64,000 bases of DNA. It comes from Astrothelium macrocarpum (taxonomy: Eukaryota > Ascomycota > Dothideomycetes > Trypetheliales > Trypetheliaceae). This document shows, piece after piece, positions 36,248-47,150 of the stretch. The stretch is taken from NCBI GenBank assembly GCA_021030915.1, contig JAGEMR010000025.1, positions 62,001 to 126,000 of the forward strand, read 5' to 3'. Every line of letters begins with the position of its first letter. Within the stretch, counting starts at the first letter, position 1. A program made the position numbers and the translations under genes. The notes beneath the pieces are model-generated. The model saw only the letters and a program-made list of their open reading frames with translations. It was not told where the DNA came from and did not search any database.

Positions 36248-37632
36248 TGTATATCGATGCGAGTTCTGAATGGGTTGCTTGTCTGAGCTGTAGACTATTG
36301 GTTCCTAGACAATGCCAGATAAACCAAGCACATGCTTTATACGCTTACTAGAATGCTCACTAAGATAACAAACAGTCGTGACAAGAAGATGTAAGAAGCA
36401 GTCAAGATTTTCCGGTTCTATCGATTATACTACCTCTAGGATCTAGTGATTTTTGATTTGAATGCAATTTGTTCGCTTCAGGGGCTGTACACAACGGCTT
36501 CTGTCAAAACCGGCTTGCTATGGAACCCGGGAAGAGACTACAACAGCCATTGCACCCATGTCTACGTTCCTATCCCCTATAGGCTCTGAGCACACACCAT
36601 TTAGCGCCGGTCTCGGCCGTTGGTGGCGCAATTGAATTCCCGGAACTAGGCTTACTGAGTAAGAACCTCTATGCCCGGGCTGATCAACACCTTATACTAA
36701 TATTACCCGAATCGTACCTATGCCAGCCCCGGGTAATTTCCCGTAGGATCCAATCCTGCAATTGAAGCCCGAAGAATTTAAACAGCTCGGAACGATCCAT
36801 GTAATGCGTTAAAACTATCACGTTACTCGCATATGATAATGCTAAGAGATTAAGGCGGAAAAAAATAATTCACGTTATTGAGCTCGCTTAGGTACGCGGC
36901 TTTGGCGTTGTTTACCTACGGAAGCCCTTCAGGGTGTTGATCGCCGAAGAACCCTAAGGGCCTAACCCGAGGGACCCTATCCCGTGACACAAAATAAGAT
37001 CGAAATACTTAACAAAAATATAAAAAATTATAAAAATCTTTATATTGATTGTCAAAAGAAGAAACCCTACCACCATTCAGATGAAAAGCTTTCAAAAAAG
37101 CTTTAATACTTCAATTTTAAAAGTTATACCTGTTTAAAGAAGTCACAAACAATACTTAAAATTAACAAGATGCGCTACTCTTGCAACGTGCCTTCGTCGC
37201 TTTTTACCGTAGTGATAGATTATTAATATATGTAAATACGAAGTGATCTTCGAGTATCTTGGCACGTACGTAGTGGTTCTCGCAGAATTTTGTCAACTAT
37301 GTTCTGGTTGGGGTCCACCTCCGTAGGAAGCTCTGAATCCTGGCCGGAGGATTCAATCTCTGCGATCCCCGGTTGGCTACAATTTCCAGAGTCCCGTCAG
37401 CTTTTAATGGTAATGATGCAGTGGCGTGCAGATTGCGATACTTGAGCTGGACCTAGACGGCGTGCTAGATGATATTGATCAGCTTTGTCTTGTTTCAACT
37501 TGGATCACCCCAGATTTTCTTTACTGTTGCTTGTGACCAGACGGGAGAAGTTTCAACATCCTTTAAATTGAGATTGCAGTCGTATAGCCTTATAACACAC
37601 TTAAAAGTCAAATCAGCACCACCAGCTTCGAT
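36248..37632. other. Divergent promoter region, AT-rich centre
   Basis: 1.4 kb between the FAD hydroxylase and the questin-oxidase-like gene. The middle (about 36970-37240) is strongly AT-rich. No coding sequence is seen, and no TCG-N5-CGA match was noticed. It should contain the promoters of both genes. Confidence 0.45.
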
Positions 37633-39203
37633 ATGGCGGCCGCTACCACTGTCCACTTGTCTCCCGGTGCGACGCCCGGTTTTACCCATGTCGGTGGTCT
37701 CAAGGAAGACAGCGCAAAGAAAGCATCCGAGTTCCTCATCATCAATCACTTATTATACCATACACGATGGAAGGCCACATTTCACAGTTAGTCGGCCGCT
37801 GAGAAACAAACCTACCATAGGTCTTTCACGCAACAAAATCGCTGACACAAAATGTAGATCACCTCGTCCACCACCTCTTGGCCTTATGGGCCTTGGGTGC
37901 GACTCCAGAGCAAATCCAAGAAATGTGGGATTACAATCAAGCATACCAGACCTCAATTAATGTAGGACCGCCAGCAGAATCCCAGGACCAGGCAAAGGAC
38001 TTGAATGATCCAGCTGTCTATAAGGAGTGCCTCGGAGACAATAGCTGCTATGCCGCCTACTTGAAGTTCTTTGAAGGAAAAATCGCAGAAATCGGGGTAA
38101 CAGCTACTCTCAGAGAGTATCTGCTCAAGCGTGATGAAGTGACGGATGGTGTGTTCTTTCGCATGTATTCAGGTAAGTCTTCCCAGCATCAGTAACTCCT
38201 TAATCCAGTTTCCTCCTTCCTCTACAGCATACCGAGTTAACGAAATTCGTCAATCACAGATCTCTTCCACCCAATTATCTCCCTCGGCTGTGGCCTGGAA
38301 TTCCAACAGCCCAGTCTCGTTGCCGAGTCGCTCGCTGGAGCTTGCGTGCACGAGATCTGGCCGTCCTGGGTCCTTAAACCCGCTGAAGATTATACCCTAA
38401 CGCACAAACCAGCCGAAGCAAAGTCGCTTCTCGACGTCGCACACGGATTCCATAATAATGAACACATACGGAACGGCGTCAAGCATACAGACGGGTTCAA
38501 CAAGATGGCGGACGGTCTCCTCACGCGCGTGACCCCCGATGAGCTCGCGCCATACCTGAGCCAGTTCCAAGTCAAGCCTGACCCGGAGGATATGAAGCTC
38601 AAGATGAAAGACCTCATGTACACTAGCATGTATTTACTCGCCGCCGCGCAGCAGCCGGGTAAGCGCGTCGCCATGGACTTTGTCACCCTGCACTCAGGCA
38701 CGACGTCCGCGTTCTACCCGGTCATCTTAGCGCAAGATGGGCTGACCAACGTGGAGAAGGCACGTATACTCGAGACCGCAGGAAGGATGAGCGCCGCAAT
38801 GTACGCAACATGCGGTAGCCCGACGCTGGACACACGCGCCATCCTGGACTACAAGCCCCGCTTTCCGAAGGACGGCTGGCCTGAGCTAATCCAACGTGCC
38901 ATCGTCTATCGTGACGAAGGACATGCCGCAAAGCTGGTCAGGGCTCTGTACAGCACCGAGCAGCTCGGAGAGCCGATGCCGGGTTTTCCCATTTCCAAGG
39001 CGGACCTGATCACGATAGCCCATATGGGAATGGACTCAATTGAGTTGGCTTTTGACGGGGAAAACGGAAACGGAAAGCCGGCGGCGGGCCCAGGAATTAT
39101 GGCACGAATAGGCCACGGTGGCGAGATGGTTGTAAACAACATGACGAGGTGGACATTTTACGGGGGACTAGAGCACTCTTGGGATCATATTCCTGAGGTA
39201 TAG
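37633..39203 (+). CDS. Questin oxidase-like / AflY-like protein (DUF4243)
   Basis: Three exons (37633-37786, 37858-38172, 38260-39203) give 470 residues. The family starts with a conserved histidine-rich helix, here FHNHLVHHLLALWALGA after an HHxxxN-like approach, then the CLGDNSCYAAYLKFFE block. HPIISLGCGLEFQQP, GACVHEIWPSW, FVTLHSGTTS and a C-terminal W.FYGGLEHSWDHIPEV follow. Relatives (questin oxidase GedK, AflY/HypA) carry out Baeyer-Villiger-type cleavage of anthraquinone rings in aromatic polyketide pathways. This suggests oxidative ring opening or lactone formation on the NR-PKS product. It is divergent from the FAD hydroxylase, so the two may act as a pair. The second intron contains an alternative AG (near 38227), but only the AG at 38258-38259 keeps the conserved DLFHPI segment. 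Confidence 0.9.
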
Positions 39204-39973
39204 AAAGAGGTCGTTCGTTTTTCAAGTTCTAGCTTTCTTGTAGTACTACAGTTATATATAAGGTTATCAAAAAGCACTATTCTTTGCTTGAATTTAGTTT
39301 TTTCCAAGAATAACAAATGTTATTTATTATTACCTATTACAATCGATATCAATGTACACATATAAATATAAATTAATAGCTGATTCTTTTCTAATTCGCT
39401 TTGCTTATTGCTAGTATATAAGTGCGCGCCTATGAAGATTAATTTAAAGTCTAAGATTATGACTTATCTTACAACAGATTCTTTTTTTGTTTCGGATCAA
39501 TCTTAAGACTGATCACAGAGAGAAGGCAGTTTTATACATTTAATATTATTTTTCTAATTACTTGCTTGTTATAAAGCTATATTCAAAACAACATAGAAAT
39601 AAGAAAAAATGCTACTCAAAATCTCAGGACTCCGATTCAAAACGAATTTGAGGAGACCCGGCTAGTAGTATTTATGCGGAATCTTCTGGGGCTGTCGTGC
39701 CTTACGCGGCTTAAAACTACCTACAATCGCTTCAGATATTTCGGGCCATTAAAGTTGGTAAGCTTATTTTTTATGCCGCTAACACCGACTTGCATAAATC
39801 TTCCGCACAGATATTCGAGAATCCAATAATCAAAGAAAACGCATATACAAAGCGAGTTGGACTTGATATCGCGTTTGTGGCTGTTGTTCTTGGGTTTTGG
39901 CGAACAGGTATCTTTCATTCGGCTGCTGCAAATCGATTTCTCGGCGAGATTTGTAAATCACAAAATCTTCACC
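39204..39973. other. AT-rich intergenic stretch
   Basis: The sequence is AT-rich with no convincing gene. It separates the questin-oxidase-like gene from a broken hydrolase gene and marks the start of a decayed zone that runs to about 42.9 kb. Confidence 0.45.
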
Positions 39974-40784
39974 ATGGCACTCAACAAAATCCAGAAGAAA
40001 GAGGACACCATTCTCTACCTCCCTCGAATTCTTTGCCTGCATGGTGACGGTACCAATGCCGTTGTCTTTCGCATGCAGTCCCGGTCTCTCGTTAATTATC
40101 TTAAAGACGGCTTCAGATTTGTCTTCGCCGATGCGCCGTTTCCCTTTGAATCACACCCGGCCATCATCCCTATATATGCTGATTACGGGCCCTTTTTCGC
40201 TGGCTTCGCACGCTCGCTAAACACCCTTCGGTCCACTCCGATGCCTTGCTTAGCAAGACTGAGGATTCTTTGAAGAGTGCGATGCATGGGGATGACCTTA
40301 AAGGGGGGTCAGGTGAACGGGTGGGCTTGATGGGCTTTAGCCAAGAGGCCAAGATCGCTGCCAATTTGCTCTATAGGCAGCAGGTGCGTGAGAAGAAGCT
40401 ATGAAAGGAGAATGCGGGCTCGAAATATAGACTTGCTGTCCTATTGGCTGAAGGGCTCCTTTGATTTCTTTCGATACGGAACTCATTACTAGCTCGGCGA
40501 TTATTGATGTGGGAAAGAGCTCTGAGGAATTCATGGGATGGCCGGACGATTGGGAGCCTGAGGACCAGCACCATATGTTGACTCTGTCAACCATTCATGT
40601 TCACGGGTTGAAAGACCCAGGATTAGACTTGCATAGGAGGTTATTGAAGCAATATTGTCGGCCTAGAAGCACGAAACTGATGGAATGGGATGGGTACCAT
40701 CAGATGTCGCTCAAAACACAGGATGTAATGCCACTTGTAAAGATGATCCTTCAAACTGCGAAGGATACAGAAGTTGTGAAGTAG
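39974..40784 (+). pseudogene. Broken FSH1-type serine hydrolase
   Basis: Three consecutive open pieces in three frames together cover a whole FSH1-family hydrolase. The first has LPRILCLHGDGTNA and FVFADAPFPFES. The second has the nucleophile motif GFSQEAK. The third has the C-terminal HVHGLKDPG and the final His region DGYHQM. The frame changes behave like single-base losses, one in the T run at 40193-40197 and one near 40450. A TGA at 40402-40404 also interrupts the middle piece. Each key motif survives, so decay is recent or the sequence has errors. FSH1-type hydrolases often sit in PKS clusters, where they hydrolyse acyl intermediates or assist release. The R domain of the NR-PKS may have made it dispensable (inference). 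Confidence 0.82.
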
Positions 40785-41169
40785 TAGGTTGGCTCTGGAG
40801 GGTTTAGATTTCTTAAATTCTTATCAATTTTGTTTTCAGCGTGGAGAGGGGCCGACGACTTCGGAATAAACTAAGCAATAGAAACGGCAAACCTGATTTT
40901 TTTTAAGTTGGTGAGTTCTGGAACGCTGTGTGTTCTACGTTCACCAAAAAAATTGCCAATCGCCGTAGATAACTCAAGTACTAATGATACTATTTGCTGT
41001 ACGATTCAAAAATATAGGAGAGCAGGAGATTAAATGGAACTCAAAAGAAAAAAGGATTCAATGCCAAGGACATATCATCAGTCTTGCCGTACAGGATTTT
41101 CTTCTTTGAGGTCATATTGAGATAGAACAGCTTGATTCGTACAATTAGAAAGAAGGAACTACTTCAACC

Positions 41170-42008
41170 TTGAGTGCAAAACAAATGAAAACAAGAACAG
41201 ATCAATTTCGAACGCTTGGATTAGTCGATAGCCATACGGAAAATGGGCTATACTACGACGGTCCGAAGTTTGACTTGCTCTGGGAGGCGGCAGTGGAGTT
41301 GGATGTGCCAATTTACATTTGTCCGACATGGCCTTCCGACCAGGTCTTCGACACGTATAAATCGCCGCATCTTCATGAAGATGTAACGATGGCCATCGCC
41401 GCATGGGGTTTCGAGCGGCACAGCGACGTTGCGGTACATATCTTGCGGCTGTACGCCGCGGGCGTGTTTGATCGGTTTCCCAAGTTGAAAATCATTATCT
41501 GGCATATGAGTGAGATGATTCCCCTAGTATGCTTCAGAGAATGCAGCGGGTGTCTTCGCAATGGGAAAAGGAGAGATCTTTCCGGGAGGTATGGGATAAT
41601 AACTTGTGGTTGACGACGAACGGGAATTGGGCATTGGATCCCCTTATTGGAACAGTATGATCTGATTCATAAGGTGTGTAAAGTGAAATTATTGAGGTCT
41701 GAGTTCCAGAAGGAAGAACAGACGGCTATGTACCCTGAGCTAGACTAGTACTAATCGGGTAATCGCTACCAGAGCTCCTCAGAGGCAGCTTCCAAACAAC
41801 ACCCCTGGCCTGCAATCTGCTTGATACGAAGCACGAAAGGATCATGTACAGCGTGGAATACCCGTTCCCTAAGATTTGCGATGGTTCAAAATGGTTGCAA
41901 GATTTAGAGACGAGTGGTATTGTTAGTGACGAGGAGTTAGGGCATTCGCTAGAAGAATGCCACCAAAGTGTTGAAGCTGGATGTGAATCGAGCTTAAGTA
42001 GGGTATAA
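41170..42008 (+). pseudogene. Broken amidohydrolase-2 / resorcylate decarboxylase-like gene
   Basis: Family-like sequence runs in pieces. 41170 to about 41525 carries DSHTENGLYYDG, FDLLWEAAVELDVPIYICPT and the FPKLKIIIWHMSEMIP strand. After a one-base frame change near 41520, MLQRMQ...VWDNNLWLTTNG continues to a TGA at 41658. The C-terminal RIMYSVEYPF and GIVSDEEL segments lie at about 41838-42008. The N-terminal part with the metal-binding HxH is missing, and an LTR-like relic (41674-41801) sits in the gap. The family (ACMSD, gamma-resorcylate decarboxylase) removes CO2 from aromatic acids. Such an enzyme suits a pathway making aryl acids. Its loss fits a synthase that releases an aldehyde instead. 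Confidence 0.78.
41674..41801 (+). mobile_element. LTR-like relic inside the amidohydrolase pseudogene
   Basis: About 128 bases resemble the solo LTRs at 48998-49128 and 58888-59027. Shared segments in order are a GAGTTCC..AAGGAAGA block, GGCTATGTAC, GGTAATCGCTACC and CCTCAGAGGCAGCTTCC, ending ACAACA. No target-site duplication is recognisable, so the ends are approximate. It interrupts the coding remnant between the LTTNG and SVEYPF segments. Confidence 0.6.
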
Positions 42009-42972
42009 ATCATAAAATTAGAGCGTTTAAGATACGACTCCACCTTCTCTAATGCTTTTATTCTGTTGAGGTGTTAAACTTTGATTAGAATATGAGTCAC
42101 GCTTGGGTCCATAGAGATTTTTGCTTCACAGGAACGTCTCTTAGTCGAAGGGAGCGAATAGAAAGGTTGAGTGACTCCATCGTTACCATCGCTTAGTCGT
42201 CGCTGAGCTACTCGTGCTGGTATCTAGTTGCTGACAGTCAAAGCCACGCGTGGTAACTAATGTCAGCTACAATCCTGATTAACACTGCTGGTGGACCCTA
42301 AAGAAGATTGGGACAGGGAGCAGGGCATTTAATGTCAGAAGTATGACGGTATTCTCTTCAGTAGATCTTTTCCACTTCATGGTATAGAAAAACCTCTGAG
42401 CAGCATTCGCCAGCTCTTGGAACCGACTAGATGGCTAAATTTACTAGAAGCCATGCGTCCGCTACCTACCTTAGTTACCATCATTATACTTCTCGCTCAA
42501 GTATCCCCATTGGTTACATTCCATTCTTTGAGAATAATCTGTACCGAGCCAACAAAAAACAACGATTATATAAAGGCCGAACATATTGCGCCACTTCATA
42601 AGCTGGATTGGTTGGACTTTCGAGTTCGTCAGAATATGTAAAACCACTTACTGGTGCCACTCAACACAAAAGATGCAGGTGGATATAGAACTAACCACAA
42701 CGACCACCAAAACAACTCACTGATTCAACTTGTCATCGAGGTCTTCAAATGTATCCTTGAAGCGAGTCAGAAAATGGTATTGGCTATTCAATTTGCACTA
42801 GATTCTAAGTCCAGTGAAGCATGTCATCTTGTATCATGGAGGTCAACTATCAACTTTAGTTTGCTGATTGGGATATGAGATGGCATGTTGAGTTACAATG
42901 CTTATATTAAGCCGCAACACAAACTCCCACACTCCCGGACTTCATGGTCCAAGACATGCGTAGATTCCAAAC
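42009..42972. other. Intergenic stretch, no gene seen
   Basis: AT-rich, with a few short open frames of 60-75 codons lacking any recognised motif. It probably includes the 3' UTR of the first P450 at its right end. Confidence 0.4.
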
Positions 42973-44870
42973 TTACTGCGTTATCTTCTTGAGCCTTAAA
43001 TATGACTGCTGCGGTGCATGTACCACCTTATCCTCCGCACGATAACTATTCAACTCAGGCGGACACTTCTGCAGCTCAAAGTTCCAAACAATGAGTACCA
43101 GCACCAGTCTTAGCTCGAGATAAGCCATTTTCCGTCCGTAACAACCACGTGGGCCAAGGCCAAATGTGAGAAGAGGTCCAGCATTTGCGTCAAAGACCTC
43201 TTTGTCACCCTCCTTGACGAGCCATCTCTCTGGCTTGAATTGACCCATATCCCTCGGATCCCATGTGCCGACTCTTTCTTTGGCAGCAAGAAAACTTGGA
43301 CTTCGTAATGAACTGTCAATCTCAAATGCTGGAGTAAACATACTGGGTCCGTTGCCCAAAAGGAAGAATGCCGTTCCTTTAGGGATTCGATGACCAAGGA
43401 CATCCACATCGACCAATGACTCGCGTGTGACCCCTGATTCCGTCACGGAACAACGGATAAGCTCTTCAATTGAAGCATCCAGATAAGGAATCGTTGTCTT
43501 TGTGATTTCTTGATATGTTGGTCTTCTCTTTTCAGTCACAGCATCGACGAAAGCGGACCGAATAACAGATCGCAACTTGCTCTGGGCTTCTTGATGATCC
43601 GCCAAAATCTTGACTGACCAAGTGATAGCTGTTGCTGTAGTATCGTGGGCCGCGATAGCGAATCCAAAAATCTATAGGAGTTAGTAACCTTCATTAACAT
43701 ATTCAAGTAGTAACATACCTCGTCATGCATCCCTCTCGAATGGAACACCGGCTGCCTGCCTTCTTTTTCGGACAGCAAGATCTCCCTGCGCAATATCTCA
43801 TCCATAGCACATCTCACGTCTCTTTTTGAGTCCGCCTTCCCCATGAACCTGTGCCTAGTCTTCTCTACCTCCCCAGCGATGAACTTGTCCTTTACTGCTT
43901 TTGCGTTTCGCATGCTAGGCCTTTGTCGATAAAGCCAATGGGTGAATATTGGAAATGGGGTTCGAACAGCCACTCCAATACTCTCAGTGAGTAAAACTAC
44001 GGCGTCCATCGACTTTGGAAGTGGTACAATGGGTATGGGGGCCGCTTTTTCAATGTCATCGGGAAGATCAATTGCTTTCGTATGGGCGAAGGCTTTCAGT
44101 TGGGTCCTCATTGTCGAATCTTCTATGTTTGCCCCAAAAAGAATCGCCCAAACTGCATCGAGAGCGGCTTCATATATATCATCTTTTCCCGAAAAAGGAT
44201 GTCCATCAGCAAGCTCGGCTTTTTTCTCCCATACTAATGAATAGGCAAGTTAGCTATCGATTTATTAGAAACATCTCTGGGAAATTGAAAGATTTGTCCT
44301 AGACACAGTCCTTTGTTTTCCCATTATTAACTTACACTGGATGAGATCCTCGAATGTGGCTTGAAGATGAGGAGCAGCAACTTCATGTAAAAACGCAGGA
44401 GTCATTAGGTCCTGTAACCATCGTCGATGCTGCTTCCACCTCGGATCAGCTGTTTTGAAGCCAATATGATGTTCTGGGACAACGCCAGCAAAGATATTGG
44501 CCTGAGCGGTCGTCCGGTCGAATTCTTTTGTGCGTCGAAGACAGATATCTTGGGTTTCCTTGAAGTCGCTAATAATGATCGTGGGATTTGCAAACGGTTT
44601 CAAGAAGATCTGTGAGATTGGGCTGCGATGGTTCAGGTTCTGCTCTCTGAGCCAGGACCATATTTCATGGGTTACTTTGGCGTTCTTTATCATAGGCCTT
44701 CCGTCGCCAAGAAGACTTTTTGCGGATTCCTTGTTGTAGGGTATGCCGGGAATCGGGTGAGGCATTGCCTTACGATATAGTTGATAGAATCCAGCAGTGA
44801 CTGTGGCCATAAGGAGGAGAAGCGTAGGTAGGCTTAGCCCAAAGATCGAGAAGGAAGCAAAATCCGTCAT
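42973..44870 (-). CDS. Cytochrome P450 monooxygenase 1
   Basis: Three exons (44336-44870, 43719-44233, 42973-43671) give 582 residues. The ATG at 44870 precedes an N-terminal membrane segment (FGLSLPTLLLLMATVTAGFY). A WKQHRRWLQD helix-C motif follows. The I-helix is AIAAHDTTATAITW, the K-helix ExxR is EELIR, then FKPERW and the haem loop FGLGPRGCYGRKMA with the Cys ligand. All core elements are intact. The first intron (44234-44335) contains an in-frame stop, so it must be spliced. The second (43672-43718) is only 47 bases. It is an ER-bound oxygenase that probably tailors the cluster product, but neighbouring decayed genes leave its membership less certain. Confidence 0.88.
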
Positions 44871-45240
44871 TTTTAATCGCACCTGCCTACTTTCTCAACA
44901 AATATTCTTTAAAAAAGTACAGAGTGGTAGTTGGCCCTCAAATTGAGGGAACACTAAGATGGAGAAGAGGAGAAGAGGAGAATGAAGGTGTGGTGTTCAA
45001 GACAATTCATAGATTTTGTGATAGCGTTTTCCGAATAGATATTCTTCATATAGTTTGGCGCGTAGATTATTACCTGTACACGAACCTAGTCCTCTACTTC
45101 AGCCGGGCAATACTCGGTCTCTCTTTTTTTTGATTACCGATTGCCTCACCAGAATTGCACGAGGAAATCGGTGTTGAAAAAAAAGGGGAAGGAGCAGAAG
45201 CTTGTTTCTCACCACAACGTGGTGGCGCACGGGACGGGAT

Positions 45241-45320
45241 CTGACGGGATTACGGGACAACTGACGGGCTTATAGGACGGCTGACGGGATTATGTGACGG
45301 CCGACGGGACCACTGGATCG
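45241..45320. repeat. 4 x 20-bp tandem repeat
   Basis: Four adjacent 20-base units begin at 45241, 45261, 45281 and 45301, each starting CTGACGGG (CCGACGGG in the last) and ending with a GGAC/TGAC-like part. It lies upstream of the P450 1 gene in an otherwise non-coding stretch. Confidence 0.85.
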
Positions 45321-45438
45321 TATACTGGACATGTAAATAAGCCCGGCAATAGATTGCAATCCCTGTCAAATCTAGTTTCGGCCGTGAATGGTGTTGGAAA
45401 GTACTTTCCTGCAGTCATGAGGCTGCTGCTGCTGCTAC

Positions 45439-45560
45439 TGTTGTTATTGGGAAGCTACCTCTGAGGAAGTGTCAGGGCTGGAGCCCTCAGCAGGTCATAA
45501 CGTTGGCTTTGGACCCTGAAATGCTAATCCTTTGGCATCCCTGGTCAATACTTTGGCACA
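45439..45560 (-). mobile_element. Possible LTR relic
   Basis: Read on the minus strand, the segment starts TGTGCCA and ends with CCTCAGAGGTAGCTTCCCAATAACAACA-like sequence, matching the 3' end of the other LTR-like copies. The middle is less similar and no target-site duplication is seen, so this is tentative. Confidence 0.35.
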
Positions 45561-45648
45561 CAGCTTGAATGGACAGCTGTCCACTTATTTTGTACATAGC
45601 TCTCCGTGCTACCATTTATCAATTCATCTCATTAACTCGTGTCCAAAT

Positions 45649-46670
45649 CTATAAGCCTGACACTGACTGTGTTTTGTCCAGTTCCCTCTGTATATTGCTT
45701 ATGGCCTCTAGTAACGATCTTGCCTCAGTCAGGTTCTGCTTGGGGCCGTGAATCCGAGCTTCTTCTGCCCTCCAGGTTTCAGCGCCTCCTTTGATCTGCC
45801 TATCGAGTTCTTTGATCTGTGTATCGAGTTCTACTTCACGATTCCGCATGCCTTGTTCTCGGCTTTGGCAGTGCTCAATTCTGCCCTCAGGTTGCTGGTA
45901 CCTTCTGCTTCTTTCCGCAAGGCTTCGTTTTCATCTTGTACTACTTTCAATGCTTCCTCGAGACTGCTAATAGCCGTCTGATATCCCTCTTAAAACGTAG
46001 TTCCTTTGCTCCTGGCTTCTCTTAGCTCCTCATCAAGAGTTTCGAGGCGTTGCCATTGGGCAGCCATCGTTCCTCTCGCAGCCTCCAATTCGGTCTGGAG
46101 GCCGTGCGTGTTGCGCACTTCTTGCTCAATGATCCCGGCTCGTCTCTTCACCATACTGAGCATTCCATCCATTCCTAGGGTTTTTGTCTCCAGCCCGTCA
46201 CTGGCCTCATTACTGATGGTCAGCCGGGCCTTTGAAACATCCTTCTGCCACTGGAGGATTCCAATGCCGGAGTTGTGATGTAGTACATCAACACGCCCAT
46301 AGAGTGCAATGAATGCGGAAATCGGCCTTTCTAATGCCTCAATCTCGTCACGGTACTTGCCGGTCGTGACGAGGTCCCCCGCAGATGGAAGTCCATCCTC
46401 TAAATGAATCATCTCGCAGTCGCCGCCTTCATAGTCTGGCTCGAGTCTCAGCGTTGTTGCGTAATATTCTGTTACCTTCTCCACGCCTTCTCTTAGCCCC
46501 CGGGTTTTTGCAAGTATCATCTCCAACCTTTCACCCTTTAGAGCGCTCTCTGCTCTGACAGACATCAGAGCCTTCGCCTGCTGCTGATCGGCGGAATCCA
46601 GCTCCTCAATGCGTGCCTGTAGTTCCTGAGATGATGGTCCATCACCGGTCATATCAGCATCAGTTACCAC
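45649..46670 (-). pseudogene. Decayed coiled-coil protein gene
   Basis: On the minus strand, 46670 to 45993 reads as a Glu/Leu/Ala-rich protein with heptad-like segments (ELQARIEELDSADQQQAKAL; LETLDEELREARSK). A TAA at 45990-45992 interrupts it. The same frame then continues with clear coiled-coil sequence (SSLEEALKVVQDENEALRKEAE), and after a frame change near 45840 a further coil (IKELDRQIKGG; LLEAISNIQRELDK) runs to 45649. One nonsense codon and one frameshift in continuous coiled-coil text argue for a pseudogene. Function is not recognised. A relic of an AflR-like gene lies just upstream on the same strand. Confidence 0.55.
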
Positions 46671-46768
46671 CCGTCTTTCGCCCCTTTCCTACGTTAGGAA
46701 AGAGTTTCTCTGTTCCATTTGGACACGATTCTAGATTAACTTGTAGTAGATTCATTCAAGCACTGCAG

Positions 46769-46914
46769 AGCGAGATTTTGATATAGCCTATACAGATTAG
46801 TGCCGCTAGAATGCTCCACTGTCACGTCATTATTGCATTCATATAATGCAATCTTATTGCTTAGACCGGTCACTACCCGCAGCTCGTCGGCCAATCCCTG
46901 TGTCTTTAGAGCGC
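46769..46914 (-). pseudogene. Relic of AflR-like regulator C-terminus
   Basis: About 145 bases align without gaps to the 3' part of the intact AflR-like gene (about 56230-56375). Shared blocks include GCGAGATTTTGAT, AGAATGCTCCACT and AGACCGGTCACT. I count about 30 differences, nearly all transitions. There is no open frame, so it is a degraded duplicate, in the same orientation as the intact gene. Confidence 0.8.
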
Positions 46915-47109
46915 ATTAAGGATGGAAGTTTTAACGATGCCGTTGTTTCGTGCATGGGTTCAGGAATTAGGTTTCGGTTGCATTAAGCAAATCTAGACAA
47001 ATTTAATACAGGTGCCTCCCAGGTAGGACTAGGCTAGACGACTCACAGGTTGACTTTCTTATTTGCGGCCTTTACTATAGCTGATTGTCTCCATGCATGA
47101 ATATGTCCT

Positions 47110-47146
47110 TGAACGTTAAAGACTCTGCTGGAGTCTTTAACGTTCA
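47110..47146. terminator. Perfect 16-bp stem-loop just after a stop codon
   Basis: 47110-47125 (TGAACGTTAAAGACTC) is exactly complementary in reverse to 47131-47146, with a 5-base loop TGCTG. It begins four bases after the stop of the small coiled-coil gene at 47151. It could affect 3'-end formation or mRNA stability, or be the footprint of a foldback insertion. The terminator label is only positional. Confidence 0.5.
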
Positions 47147-47150
47147 TAAT

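Noticed and set aside
42417..42878. Two open frames of 74 codons each
   Set aside because: No motif, AT-rich context and no splice structure that joins them to a neighbour.
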